Source: Phenylobacterium soli
Lineage (GTDB): Bacteria > Pseudomonadota > Alphaproteobacteria > Caulobacterales > Caulobacteraceae
NCBI RefSeq assembly: GCF_003254475.1
Contig: NZ_QFYQ01000002.1
Location: 1-64,000 of the forward strand
DNA length: 64,000 bases
Direction: 5' to 3'
Part shown: positions 22,212 through 29,161 of the stretch, one piece after another
How the letters are laid out: the number at the start of each line of letters is the position of its first letter
Numbering within the stretch: position 1 is the first letter of the stretch
Notes under the pieces: model-generated
Database searches by the model: none
Told to the model about the DNA's origin: nothing
Seen by the model: the letters and a program-made list of their open reading frames with translations, nothing else
Position numbers and translations under genes: made by a program

Positions 22212-22932
22212 TGGAGCCGCCCCTATCGGGCACAACTCCCCACCCGCCGATGATGCTTTTGCAGCGTTCTCCGCCCACATCGGGGATCTGTTTGCCGAGG
22301 CGTCAAACTTCCTTGATGGGGCCGGGATCAACTCCGATGGCGAGGCCGATGCGGTCTCCCGCCTAATGGAGATGATCCGCAAGGCCGCGAAGGACGCCGA
22401 CAAGGCCCGCGCCGAGGAGAAGAAGCCCCACGACGACGCGGCCAAGGCCGTACAGGCGAAGTGGAAACCGCTTCTCGACAAGGCCGACCTCGCCGTAACG
22501 ACGTGCAAGCGGGCGCTGGCGCCTTGGCTGCAAGCCAAGGAAGCCGCCGCGCGCGAGGCCGCCGAGGCTGCGCGCCGGGAGGCCGAGGAAAAGGCTCGCA
22601 TCGCCGCTGAGGCCATGCGCCAGACCACGCTTGAAGACCTCGCTGGCCGTGAGCAAGCCGAGGCGCTGCTGAAAGACGCGAAGGCCGCCGAGCGGGAAGC
22701 CTCGCGGGCCGAGAAGGCGCGTCCGAACGCCAGCGGCGACACGCGAGCCGTGACGTTGCGGAGCGTGTTCCGCGCCGAGCTGGTCAACCCCTCCGACGCC
22801 CTCAAGCACTACGTCGCTCACCATCCCGAGGCCATCAAGGCGTGCCTGCAACAGCTTGCCGATACAGACGTGCGCGGCGGCAAGCGGCAAATCCCCGGCT
22901 TCACCGTCCATGAGGAGAAGGTTGTCGTCTGA
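22204..22932 (+). CDS. Coiled-coil early phage protein
   Basis: 242 residues. IGHNSPP near the N-terminus, then a long coiled coil (KARAEEKKPHDDAAKAVQAKWKPLL in pieces; AAEAARREAEEKARIAAEAM) and a C-terminal globular segment (HYVAHHPEAIKACLQQLADTDVRGG, IPGFTVHEE). This arrangement is a recurrent phage family usually found beside recombination or annealing proteins. Biochemical role unknown. Confidence 0.65.
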   Translation: MADGAAPIGHNSPPADDAFAAFSAHIGDLFAEASNFLDGAGINSDGEADAVSRLMEMIRKAAKDADKARAEEKKPHDDAAKAVQAKWKPLLDKADLAVTTCKRALAPWLQAKEAAAREAAEAARREAEEKARIAAEAMRQTTLEDLAGREQAEALLKDAKAAEREASRAEKARPNASGDTRAVTLRSVFRAELVNPSDALKHYVAHHPEAIKACLQQLADTDVRGGKRQIPGFTVHEEKVVV

Positions 22933-23084
22933 TGACCTACCGCGCCCCGCCACTCTGGGATGAGGAGGAGCTACGCGCGTTCTGCCGCGAAACGCTCCGC
23001 GCCTTTCCCCGGCACCGTCATAACCGTTCACACGCGCGCAGAGGGACCTCGGCAGGCCAAAAACCTGCCGGGGGCTGCGCCTGA
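22932..23084 (+). CDS. Small early phage protein
   Basis: 50 residues, MTYRAPPLWDEEELRAFC..., from an ATG overlapping the previous stop to a TGA overlapping the next ATG. Basic tail. Supported only by the double start-stop overlap. Confidence 0.45.
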   Translation: MTYRAPPLWDEEELRAFCRETLRAFPRHRHNRSHARRGTSAGQKPAGGCA

Positions 23085-23413
23085 TGCCGCTCGTCTCGGA
23101 CAAGGACGTAGAGGACGCCCTGGCGATCCTCGGTGACGAAACCGGAGCCGCCGCGCGGGCTGCTCACGAGTACATGGACGCGCTCACGAAGTCCGTTCTG
23201 GCCGACCTCATGAGCCAGAGCAACGAAAGCTCCGTGGCCGCCCGCGAGAACTGGGCGCGCTCCCAGCCTGAGTACAAGGAGCACCTGGAGAAGGTCGGGC
23301 GCTTCGCCAAGGACGCTTACCGGTGGCGCCAACGCTACGCGGCGGCCGAGGCAAAAATCGAGATCTGGCGCACGCAAAACGCCAACGCCCGCGCCATGGA
23401 GCGGGTCCGATGA
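23084..23413 (+). CDS. Early phage protein
   Basis: 109 residues. The body (AARAAHEYMDALTKSVLADLM ... EHLEKVGRFAKDAYRWRQRYAAAEAKIEIWRTQNANARAMERV) matches a small helical family common in phages, ending in 'YrWRqrYsAAdAkIevWRTqNAn'. Function unknown. Confidence 0.65.
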   Translation: MPLVSDKDVEDALAILGDETGAAARAAHEYMDALTKSVLADLMSQSNESSVAARENWARSQPEYKEHLEKVGRFAKDAYRWRQRYAAAEAKIEIWRTQNANARAMERVR

Positions 23414-23898
23414 CCCTCACCACCCGCAACTCCAAGGAAGAACGAGTCCTGCGCCGTATCCGGGCGAAGGAAGAAATCTCCCAACGGATGAAAGCTGCCG
23501 GGATGGGAGTGAAGCTGCCGAAGCGAGGGTTCAAGCGCGCCATCCGGGAGCGGGATCACGACTACCTCTCATGGCTTCACGGGGTTCCGTGCATCGCCTG
23601 TCGGATACTGGGACCTGCACCGGCTGAACACGCCTACATCGAAGCCGCCCACCAAAAGGCGCAGGACGCCGCGCGAGGGTGGAACAAGCGGCTCGGTGTG
23701 CGGCCGGATGACGCCAAGAGCGCTCCCTTGTGCGCCTGGCATCACCGGCTTGGGCCGAACCGCTGCGATCCAGCACAGAGCAAGTTCTGGTCAGGGCTCA
23801 ACGTGGACGTGATCGCGTTCTGCGAGGCTCTATTCTCGGCCTTTCGAGAAGGCCGAAATGGATCTGATGTTGTTGAACAATATAGCGAAATCGGGTAG
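23410..23898 (+). CDS. HNH-like / DUF968-like phage nuclease
   Basis: 162 residues from ATG 23410. The motif set VPCIACRI, EAAHQK, GVRPDDAKSAPLCAWHHRL and CDPAQSKFW corresponds to a Cys/His zinc site with an HNH-type catalytic His in HH. Related phage proteins act in recombination or as general endonucleases (DUF968/Rap-like). Position beside the coiled-coil and 21217 proteins fits a recombination set. Confidence 0.7.
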   Translation: MTLTTRNSKEERVLRRIRAKEEISQRMKAAGMGVKLPKRGFKRAIRERDHDYLSWLHGVPCIACRILGPAPAEHAYIEAAHQKAQDAARGWNKRLGVRPDDAKSAPLCAWHHRLGPNRCDPAQSKFWSGLNVDVIAFCEALFSAFREGRNGSDVVEQYSEIG

Positions 23899-23901
23899 AA
23901 G

Positions 23902-24117
23902 ATGGAAGTGAAAACGAACACCTGCCCGCGAGCGGGAAAGTGGTTCGGAGGCTGCAAGTTCAGCCCCCGATACGACAAGAGCGAGCCGCCGAACTGGGCA
24001 GGCAATTATCGAGGCGCGGTTGGGCCTCTCGTCGAGATCATAGAGGCAGCCAAGGCGGCCACCTACGTCCGCGACGTCTGCGTGCGCTGCGGAAAATCTA
24101 TTGAGCGCGCCCGATGA
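23902..24117 (+). CDS. Small Cys-containing early phage protein
   Basis: 71 residues. TCPRAGKWFGGCKFSPRYD near the start and VCVRCGKSIER at the end provide four Cys, a likely zinc fold. No family name. Overlaps the next gene by four bases. Confidence 0.6.
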   Translation: MEVKTNTCPRAGKWFGGCKFSPRYDKSEPPNWAGNYRGAVGPLVEIIEAAKAATYVRDVCVRCGKSIERAR

Positions 24118-24344
24118 GCAAAAGCACCAGCAGCGCGCCAGTCCTTGACGACCTGAGGCGGGACATCGCGCTGAGCCTATATGAGTGTGAACTTCACGAG
24201 CTGTTGGGCGAGATTGCTGACGGCCTCTCCAGCGCGGTGCTCGCGGATGCCTATCTGGCCGTGACGCTTCCAGTTGGGCACTGGCGGTGTCTTCAAGCGC
24301 TCTTCGACGTCCTCCTGGGTGAGATCGGGAGTGCTGACCAATGA
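24114..24344 (+). CDS. Small early phage protein
   Basis: 76 residues, acidic and helical. It is followed by a 15-codon mini-ORF at 24341-24388 (MISPHTLEDLIEREH) that overlaps its stop and may only couple translation. No family recognised. Confidence 0.45.
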   Translation: MSKSTSSAPVLDDLRRDIALSLYECELHELLGEIADGLSSAVLADAYLAVTLPVGHWRCLQALFDVLLGEIGSADQ

Positions 24345-24390
24345 TCTCCCCCCACACCCTAGAAGACCTGATCGAGAGGGAACACTAGCC

Positions 24391-24684
24391 ATGGGTGAGC
24401 AGAGGAAGAATAGGTCTTCATCCGGTGACGAGAGTGCTGCGCGCGAAGCCGCGCGCCCCGATGGGCTGCACTCCGCTGGATTTGCGCGCGGTCAGTTCGT
24501 CGAGCATCGAGAGCTGCGGGTGGTCGGCGTCGTGATCGGCGAGCCCGTGGCCTTTCAGCTCATAGAGTGGTCGGACGGAAGCACAGCTTTCGCGCGCGTC
24601 GCCAATCTCCAGATCGCTGAAGACTCGCGGGTGCGCAGGGCGAAGCCCGAGCTTTCTACGCCCTCAGGGATGAACCCTAAATGA
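24391..24684 (+). CDS. Early phage protein
   Basis: 97 residues from ATG 24391. Polar N-terminus, then a compact beta-rich segment (GQFVEHRELRVVGVVIGEPVAFQLIEWSDG in parts). No recognisable family. Confidence 0.5.
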   Translation: MGEQRKNRSSSGDESAAREAARPDGLHSAGFARGQFVEHRELRVVGVVIGEPVAFQLIEWSDGSTAFARVANLQIAEDSRVRRAKPELSTPSGMNPK

Positions 24685-25079
24685 CCCCCGACACCACCCA
24701 AGCCCTAGACCTGGAAGAGCTGCTGCGCGAGGCGCGAACGATATCAGGCGACGCAGGAAATAGGCTCCTCGGCTCTGAGCGGAACGCGCTGGCTGACCTC
24801 GCTTATGCCGCCGAAAGCATGGCCTCCCGTCTAGAGACGGTAGAAGCCGAGCGGGATGCACTCAACGCCATCGCGGAAGAGACCTATGCGCGGCTTCGAG
24901 AAGAGCGAGACGCCCTCCAAGCCGACCTCTCCCGAGCCCTTGAGGCGCTGGAGGAGATCGTGACCGTCCCGCTCCCACACGCCAAGGACGTAGAGCATCC
25001 AATCGAGGTCATCGCGATCATAGCGCGCTGCCGAGTAATCGCCCGAGCCGCCCTCTCCCCCATAAAGGGGGAGGCCTAA
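24681..25079 (+). CDS. Early phage coiled-coil protein
   Basis: 132 residues dominated by a coiled coil (LETVEAERDALNAIAEETYARLREERDAL in parts) and ending ARAALSPIKGEA. Proteins of this kind with '...aARaALs...' ends recur in the early region and share C-terminal coding sequence. Function unknown. Confidence 0.5.
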   Translation: MTPDTTQALDLEELLREARTISGDAGNRLLGSERNALADLAYAAESMASRLETVEAERDALNAIAEETYARLREERDALQADLSRALEALEEIVTVPLPHAKDVEHPIEVIAIIARCRVIARAALSPIKGEA

Positions 25080-25083
25080 GGTC

Positions 25084-25479
25084 ATGGGGCCTCACGTGAA
25101 AGCTGAACCCGGCAGTGTCAAGCCGCAGCGGGACGGGGAGCGACCTCTCCGGGTCCAACTGAGCCGCGCGAAGGGTTGGCGGATGCCGCCTAACACGGTG
25201 AAGGTGGATCGCACGACGCCTTGGGGAAACCCCTTCCCGATTGGGGCTGACGGGCCGCTCGGGCGATGCGCGCCTGACGCGGAGGGCGCCGTTGGGTTCT
25301 TCCGCGCCATGTTCGGCGACGCTGAGCTTCGCGAAGCTGCGGGCTATCCCGCTGACCTCTCGCCCCTTCGCGGTAAGAGCCTCGCCTGCTGGTGCAGGCC
25401 CGGGGAGCCGTGCCACGCCGACGTTCTGCTGGAACTGGCAAACCCCCCTCAACCCCTACCAGAGGGCGAGAAGCCGTGA
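25084..25479 (+). CDS. DUF4326 family protein
   Basis: 131 residues. The conserved domain runs from RVQLSRAKGWRMPPNT through VKVDRTTPWGNPF to LRGKSLACWCRPG and CHADVLLELAN, the full DUF4326 signature. The first 20-25 codons are encoded by a sequence that also occurs, noncoding, at 20419-20472, so the functional start may be later than 25084. Function of DUF4326 is unknown. The stop overlaps the GTG of the excisionase-like gene. Confidence 0.8.
   Translation: MGPHVKAEPGSVKPQRDGERPLRVQLSRAKGWRMPPNTVKVDRTTPWGNPFPIGADGPLGRCAPDAEGAVGFFRAMFGDAELREAAGYPADLSPLRGKSLACWCRPGEPCHADVLLELANPPQPLPEGEKP
25090..25142 (+). repeat. Dispersed repeat, copy 2 (at DUF4326 start)
   Basis: Shares CCTCACGT, AAGCCGCAGC and GGGGAGCG blocks at matching spacing with 20419-20472. 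Present at the 5' end of a gene here and in a gap there, so it probably moved with gene exchange or is a common regulatory sequence. Confidence 0.5.
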
Positions 25480-25775
25480 GCAGCGTTATCTCACGCCAGG
25501 AAGCCGCGGATTATCTCGGTATCTCCACAGACACCTTGGACCGCCTGAGGGCCAGTGGTCGCTTGCCGGCTTTACAGGTGAGCGCACGCCTCATTAGGTA
25601 CCGCAAGCGGGACCTCGATGAGTACCTGAACGCGTGCCAGACTTCTCTCTCGTCAAAATCCGAACCTCACCAAACTGGTACGTCCAGTGGTTCGAGGGTG
25701 GACGTTCGCACCGCGTCTCGACGCGGACACGAAGCGATGATGAAGCACAGGCGTTCCTTGCAGCGTTCCGCCTAG
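25476..25775 (+). CDS. Excisionase-like HTH protein
   Basis: 99 residues from GTG 25476. Residues 4-55 form the MerR-like winged helix of excisionases: SRQEAADYLGISTDTLDRLRASGRLPALQ and RLIRYRKRDLDEYL. The domain ends at about residue 56, yet the frame stays open for another 40 codons inside the integrase gene. Such proteins bind attachment-site DNA and tilt integrase towards excision. Position directly before the integrase supports this. Confidence 0.75.
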   Translation: MSSVISRQEAADYLGISTDTLDRLRASGRLPALQVSARLIRYRKRDLDEYLNACQTSLSSKSEPHQTGTSSGSRVDVRTASRRGHEAMMKHRRSLQRSA

Positions 25776-26638
25776 CCGGAGCCGACGAACCGCTAGACGA
25801 CCTCACCGTAACCCAACTGCTCGACTGGTATTGGGACGCCCACGGCAAGACCGTTATGCGCCCCGACAACATCAGCCTCGCGATCCGCTACCTCAAGCCG
25901 TTCTTCGGCTCCACGTCCGCGCTAGGCCTCACGCTTGAGATGCAGGAGGCGTACCGCGATCACCGCCGCGGCCTGAAGGCCGGCGATGAAAGCATCCGCC
26001 GCGACCTCTCTGTGCTCTCGGCAGCGCTCAAGCGAGCCGTGAAGCGCAAGAAGCTGGCGCACTGTCCGCCAATCCTCTCCATGACCCCTGCACCGCCGCG
26101 CGAGCGCTGGCTGACACGCGGCGAGGTCGCCCGCCTGCTCTGGCGGATGCGGGGCAAGCGCCAGGCGCACGTCAGGCTGTTCACGAGGCTTGCGCTCTAC
26201 ACCGGCGCCAGAACCGGCGCGATCCTGGATCTGACGTGGGATCGGGTGAACTTCGAAACCGGGCTGATCGACTTCCGCGTCCCCGGCCGCCCGCAGACAA
26301 AGAAGCGGCGGACAGTGGCTCCCATGACGCGCAAGGTCCGCCGGATGCTGTTGCACGCCAAGAAGCACAGCCGCTCGCGCTATGTTGTGAGCTGGGCCGG
26401 CGAGAAGATCGACCGCGTGGCGAAGGCCTGCATCACCCATGCAGAGGCCGCCGGAATTAAGGACTTCAGTCCCCACATCCTCAGGCACACGTTCGCGTCG
26501 TGGGCGGTGCAGCGCAGGGTGCCGATCTTCACGGTCGGCAAGGCCCTGGGCCAGACGGTCGCCTCCACGACGGAGCGCTATGCCAAGCTCGCCCCCGACG
26601 ACGTGCTGGAGGCCATGGAGCGCGCACAGCGCAAGTGA
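25634..26638 (+). CDS. Tyrosine-family site-specific integrase
   Basis: 334 residues from GTG 25634, inside the end of the excisionase-like gene. Catalytic residues of the C-terminal domain are visible: R193 in YTGARTG, K223/K224 in QTKKRRTV, H281-x-x-R284 in SPHILRHTFASW, and Y316 in TTERYAKLAP. The N-terminal arm- and core-binding regions cover residues 1-165. All residues needed for catalysis are present. It is the last prophage gene before the cut host HAD gene, as expected for an integrase adjacent to its attachment site. Confidence 0.95.
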   Translation: MPDFSLVKIRTSPNWYVQWFEGGRSHRVSTRTRSDDEAQAFLAAFRLAGADEPLDDLTVTQLLDWYWDAHGKTVMRPDNISLAIRYLKPFFGSTSALGLTLEMQEAYRDHRRGLKAGDESIRRDLSVLSAALKRAVKRKKLAHCPPILSMTPAPPRERWLTRGEVARLLWRMRGKRQAHVRLFTRLALYTGARTGAILDLTWDRVNFETGLIDFRVPGRPQTKKRRTVAPMTRKVRRMLLHAKKHSRSRYVVSWAGEKIDRVAKACITHAEAAGIKDFSPHILRHTFASWAVQRRVPIFTVGKALGQTVASTTERYAKLAPDDVLEAMERAQRK

Positions 26639-26747
26639 AGCGCAAGTTGCGGCGTGTTCCCGCCCCGTTCACGGGTTTTGCGCGGTTTTCTGCGGACCTC
26701 CTTGTCTGAAATGCTCAATATAAACAACGCGATCCGCCAGCGTTGAC

Positions 26748-26813
26748 TTAGTTGTGCCAGAGCGTGTCGTCGGCGTCCAAGCCGACCGTGGTGATGCGCA
26801 TGTGCGGGCTCAT
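26748..26813 (-). pseudogene. 5' remnant of a HAD-family hydrolase at the prophage attachment site
   Basis: Reading leftward from ATG 26811-26813 (or ATG 26799-26801) gives MSPH followed by MRITTVGLDADDTLWHN and then TAA 26748-26750. VGLDADDTLW is the N-terminal nucleophile motif (DxDxT) of HAD-superfamily phosphatases, normally followed by more than 200 residues. The reading frame ends exactly where sequence leading to the integrase begins, so the remaining gene should lie beyond the other prophage end. The attachment core probably lies within or next to 26750-26790. The rest of 26639-26944 holds no gene that I can support. Confidence 0.75.
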
Positions 26814-26944
26814 AACACGATCCCGCCGCGTTCGAAGTCAGAGCACCGGCGCGGGCGCCCATTCGGGCGGCGCCCGACCCTGAGTTGCAGCCCTCGAGCC
26901 GGGCTTCACCTTTCGCCCGCGAATCCGCGGGAAGGATGGGTCCC

Positions 26945-28108
26945 ATGATCGGGGGAGGATTTCTTGGCGGCCTGCGCGCCGGCTGGCGGCGACTCGTGCG
27001 GCGGCTGGCCCGCGCGGCGCTGCTCGACGCCGAGCACGAGGCGCGGATCGCGCGCGACCGCTTGCGCGACGCCATCGAGGCGATCCCCGAGGGCGTCGTG
27101 TTCCTGGACGCCGAGGGCCGCTACATCCTCTGGAACCAGCGCTACGCCGAGATCTACCACCGCTCGGCCGACCTCTTCCGCCCCGGCCTGCCGTTGGTGG
27201 AGACCCTGCGCGAGGGGGTGCGCCGCGGCGATTATCCCGACGCCGTCGGGCGCGAGGAGGAATGGCTGGCCGACCGGGCCGCCAAGCTGGTGCAGGCCAC
27301 CGGCGAGCGCCACGAGCAACAGGTGGCGGACGGCCGCTGGCTGCTGATCGAGGACCGGCGGACCCGCGAAGGCGGCATCATCGGCCTGCGGGTCGACATC
27401 ACCCAGATGAAGCGTCAGGCCCAGGCGCTGGAGCAGGCCCTGGCCCACGCCGAGGCGGCCAACCGCGCCAAGGCCGAATTCCTGGCGGACATGAGCCACG
27501 AGCTGCGGACACCGCTGAACGGCGTGCTGGGGCTCGCCCAGGCGCTGGAGGCGACGGCCCTGGACGCGCGGCAGAACGAGCTGGTGGCCGACATCCGCGC
27601 CTCGGCGGCGCAGCTCGACCGGCTGGTAACGGGTCTCCTGGACTATCGAGACGCCGAGCTCGCGGCCGAGGGGCGGGCGCGCGACGTCCAGAGCGCCACG
27701 CACGCCGCGGCGCCGGAGCTGCGCATCCTCGCGGCCGACGACAACCCGACCAACCGCAAGGTCATCGAACTGATGCTTGCGGCCGCCGGCGTGCATGTGG
27801 TGACGGTGGAGGACGGGGCGGCGGCGGTGGAGGCGTGGCGGGCCGCGGACTTCGATGCGATCCTGATGGACCTGCGGATGCCGGTCATGGACGGGCTCTC
27901 CGCAATCCGCGCCATCCGCGCGGAGGAGCGCGAGGCGGCGCGGCCGCGGACGCCGATCCTCGTGCTGTCGGCCAACACCTCGGCGGCGGATCGGCGGGCC
28001 AGCGCCGAGGCCGGCGCGGACGGCCACCTGGGCAAGCCGCTGAAGGTCGAGGAGGTGATCGCCGCCGTGCAGGCCGCCGTGGCCCCGCCGCCTGAGGCGC
28101 CGATCTAG
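26945..28108 (+). CDS. PAS-DHp-receiver signalling protein lacking an ATPase domain
   Basis: 387 residues from ATG 26945, with GGAAGG ten bases upstream. Domain order: a short basic leader, a PAS domain (about 35-155, ending VDITQMKRQ), a dimerisation/phosphoacceptor helix with H185 in DMSHELRTPLNG (176-235), and a receiver (260-375) with DDN at 265-267, phosphoacceptor D309 in LMDLRMPVMDG, and K364. Only about 20 residues separate the two, so the catalytic ATP-binding domain (N, G1, F, G2 boxes) is absent. It could be a phosphotransfer intermediate fed by another kinase. It is the first host gene next to the prophage. Confidence 0.85.
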   Translation: MIGGGFLGGLRAGWRRLVRRLARAALLDAEHEARIARDRLRDAIEAIPEGVVFLDAEGRYILWNQRYAEIYHRSADLFRPGLPLVETLREGVRRGDYPDAVGREEEWLADRAAKLVQATGERHEQQVADGRWLLIEDRRTREGGIIGLRVDITQMKRQAQALEQALAHAEAANRAKAEFLADMSHELRTPLNGVLGLAQALEATALDARQNELVADIRASAAQLDRLVTGLLDYRDAELAAEGRARDVQSATHAAAPELRILAADDNPTNRKVIELMLAAAGVHVVTVEDGAAAVEAWRAADFDAILMDLRMPVMDGLSAIRAIRAEEREAARPRTPILVLSANTSAADRRASAEAGADGHLGKPLKVEEVIAAVQAAVAPPPEAPI

Positions 28109-28350
28109 GCGGCGCAGGCCTGGTGGGGCTTCAGCACTCGCTCGGTGGAAGCGGGATGCCTGGCCAGCATGGCCGGCGGGCGGATCGGCCGTTGGACCAG
28201 GTCGCCGCCGCAGTTTGGGCACGTCCCGTTCAGGCGCGTGTCGGCGCAATCGGCGCAGAAGGTGCACTCGAAGGTGCAGATGCGCGCCGCGCGGCTATCG
28301 GGCGGCAGGTCGGCGTCGCAGCATTCGCAGTTGGGGCGCAGGGCGAGCAT
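28105..28350 (-). CDS. DUF1272 family Cys-rich protein
   Basis: 81 residues from ATG 28348-28350 with GGAAGGAG upstream. MLALRPNCECCDADLPPDS, ARICTFECTFCADCA and GTCPNCGGDLV follow the DUF1272 signature with eight or more Cys, surely metal binding. Function unknown. Its stop overlaps the end of the convergent kinase-like gene by four bases. Confidence 0.85.
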   Translation of the reverse strand: MLALRPNCECCDADLPPDSRAARICTFECTFCADCADTRLNGTCPNCGGDLVQRPIRPPAMLARHPASTERVLKPHQACAA

Positions 28351-28425
28351 GGCGGGGACTCCTTCCAGCGGAACCCTGCCAGCGGCGGCGGACGGGCGGA
28401 ATGACATCCGCCCCTCCATTCCGGC

Positions 28426-28863
28426 CTATTCGCCGAAGCCCTCGCCCGGCGTGACGAGACCCAGGCACAGAAGGCGGGAATCGGCCACCGCGGCCGTGCG
28501 ATGCTTGACGTGCTCGCGATAGTCCGGATCGCGGACCATCTCCATGAAGGCGGCGGTGGAGGGGTACTGGGCAATGAAGGCCAGGTCCCACTGCTCGGCG
28601 TCCTGCGGGCCGGTCACCATGACCTGGGGCTTGCCGGCCCAGACCTGATGGCCGCCGACGCGCTTGAACACCGCCGCCGAGGTGCGGCCGTAGGCGCGGT
28701 AGGCGTCGAGGCCGGTGAGGTGCTTGCCGTGATCGGGATGGCCCGGCGGATAGTCCGCCTTCGGCTTCAGCTTGATCAGGTTGAGCATCTGGATCGGCTG
28801 ATCCTTCGGCAGCCCCTTGAAGGCCTCCCACGCCTGGCGGTCGGGATCGATGTAGCTGGTCAT
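28426..28863 (-). CDS. DUF1330 family protein
   Basis: 145 residues from ATG 28861-28863 with GGGGAGG upstream. MLNLIKLKPKADYP, YRAYGRTSAAVFKRVGG, DLAFIAQYPSTAAFMEMVRDPDYREHVKHRTAAVADS are typical of DUF1330, a dimeric alpha/beta barrel family. Specific activity unknown. Possibly co-transcribed with the DUF1272 gene 75 bases downstream. Confidence 0.85.
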   Translation of the reverse strand: MTSYIDPDRQAWEAFKGLPKDQPIQMLNLIKLKPKADYPPGHPDHGKHLTGLDAYRAYGRTSAAVFKRVGGHQVWAGKPQVMVTGPQDAEQWDLAFIAQYPSTAAFMEMVRDPDYREHVKHRTAAVADSRLLCLGLVTPGEGFGE

Positions 28864-28892
28864 GGCGGCCTCCCCTGCCCTACTTTGATTTG

Positions 28893-29028
28893 AACCACGG
28901 AACTCACGGAACACACGGAAAGCCTTACCAGCGGCGGCGCAGGCGCGACCTCCGTCGGGCGCGGACAATGGATCGCTCGCTGGCGCTCGCCCAGCCCCTA
29001 TTCGGTGTGTTCCGTGCGTTCCGTGGTT
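28893..29028. repeat. Inverted-repeat element without a gene
   Basis: 28-base arms at 28893-28920 (AACCACGGAAC... ) and 29001-29028 are complementary at 26 of 28 positions. The arms consist of repeated ACGGAAC-type heptamers. The 80 bases between them encode nothing supported. The same arms bound the GxxExxY gene at 30345-30775, so this looks like an empty or deleted relative lying directly upstream of carA. Confidence 0.7.
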
Positions 29029-29089
29029 TCTTCACGCTTGTCGCATTGACCCGGGGGGTGGGACTCATTAGGTACGCGGCCGTTTGCAC

Positions 29090-29122
29090 GGCGGGCGGGG
29101 GTTCTCCTCGGCCCGCCTTTTT
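29090..29122 (+). terminator. Terminator-like hairpin in the carA leader
   Basis: GGCGGGC (29090-29096) pairs with GCCCGCC (29111-29117) and is followed by TTTTT (29118-29122). It lies 40 bases before the carA start. A TTGACC hexamer at 29046-29051 could be a promoter -35 region; a convincing -10 box was not found. It either ends an upstream transcript or attenuates carA. Confidence 0.5.
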
Positions 29123-29161
29123 GCGAGCATCGCACCGTCAGCCCTAAAAGGAGTCACGCCC

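Larger units (their letters stand above)
1..26760. mobile_element. Prophage (right part, left end outside or disrupted)
   Basis: A continuous block of phage genes: terminase, portal, replication and immunity genes, many small overlapping early genes, an excisionase-like gene and a tyrosine integrase. Its right boundary is supported by a host HAD hydrolase gene cut after 17-21 codons next to the integrase. The left boundary is not visible; an IS1595-type transposase begins at the window edge. Capsid, tail-tube, tape-measure and lysis genes are not seen, so the element is either incomplete or extends past the left edge. Confidence 0.93.

Noticed and set aside
26795..26850. tRNA-fMet-like anticodon stretch GGGCTCATAAC beside the integrase
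   Set aside because: The flanking arms do not form a cloverleaf, and the same bases on the other strand are the start of the HAD hydrolase gene.
28890..29147. ORF beginning MNHGTHGTHGK across the empty repeat element
   Set aside because: Only the repeat arms give the HGTHG peptide; the rest has no GxxExxY features, so it is a repeat artefact.
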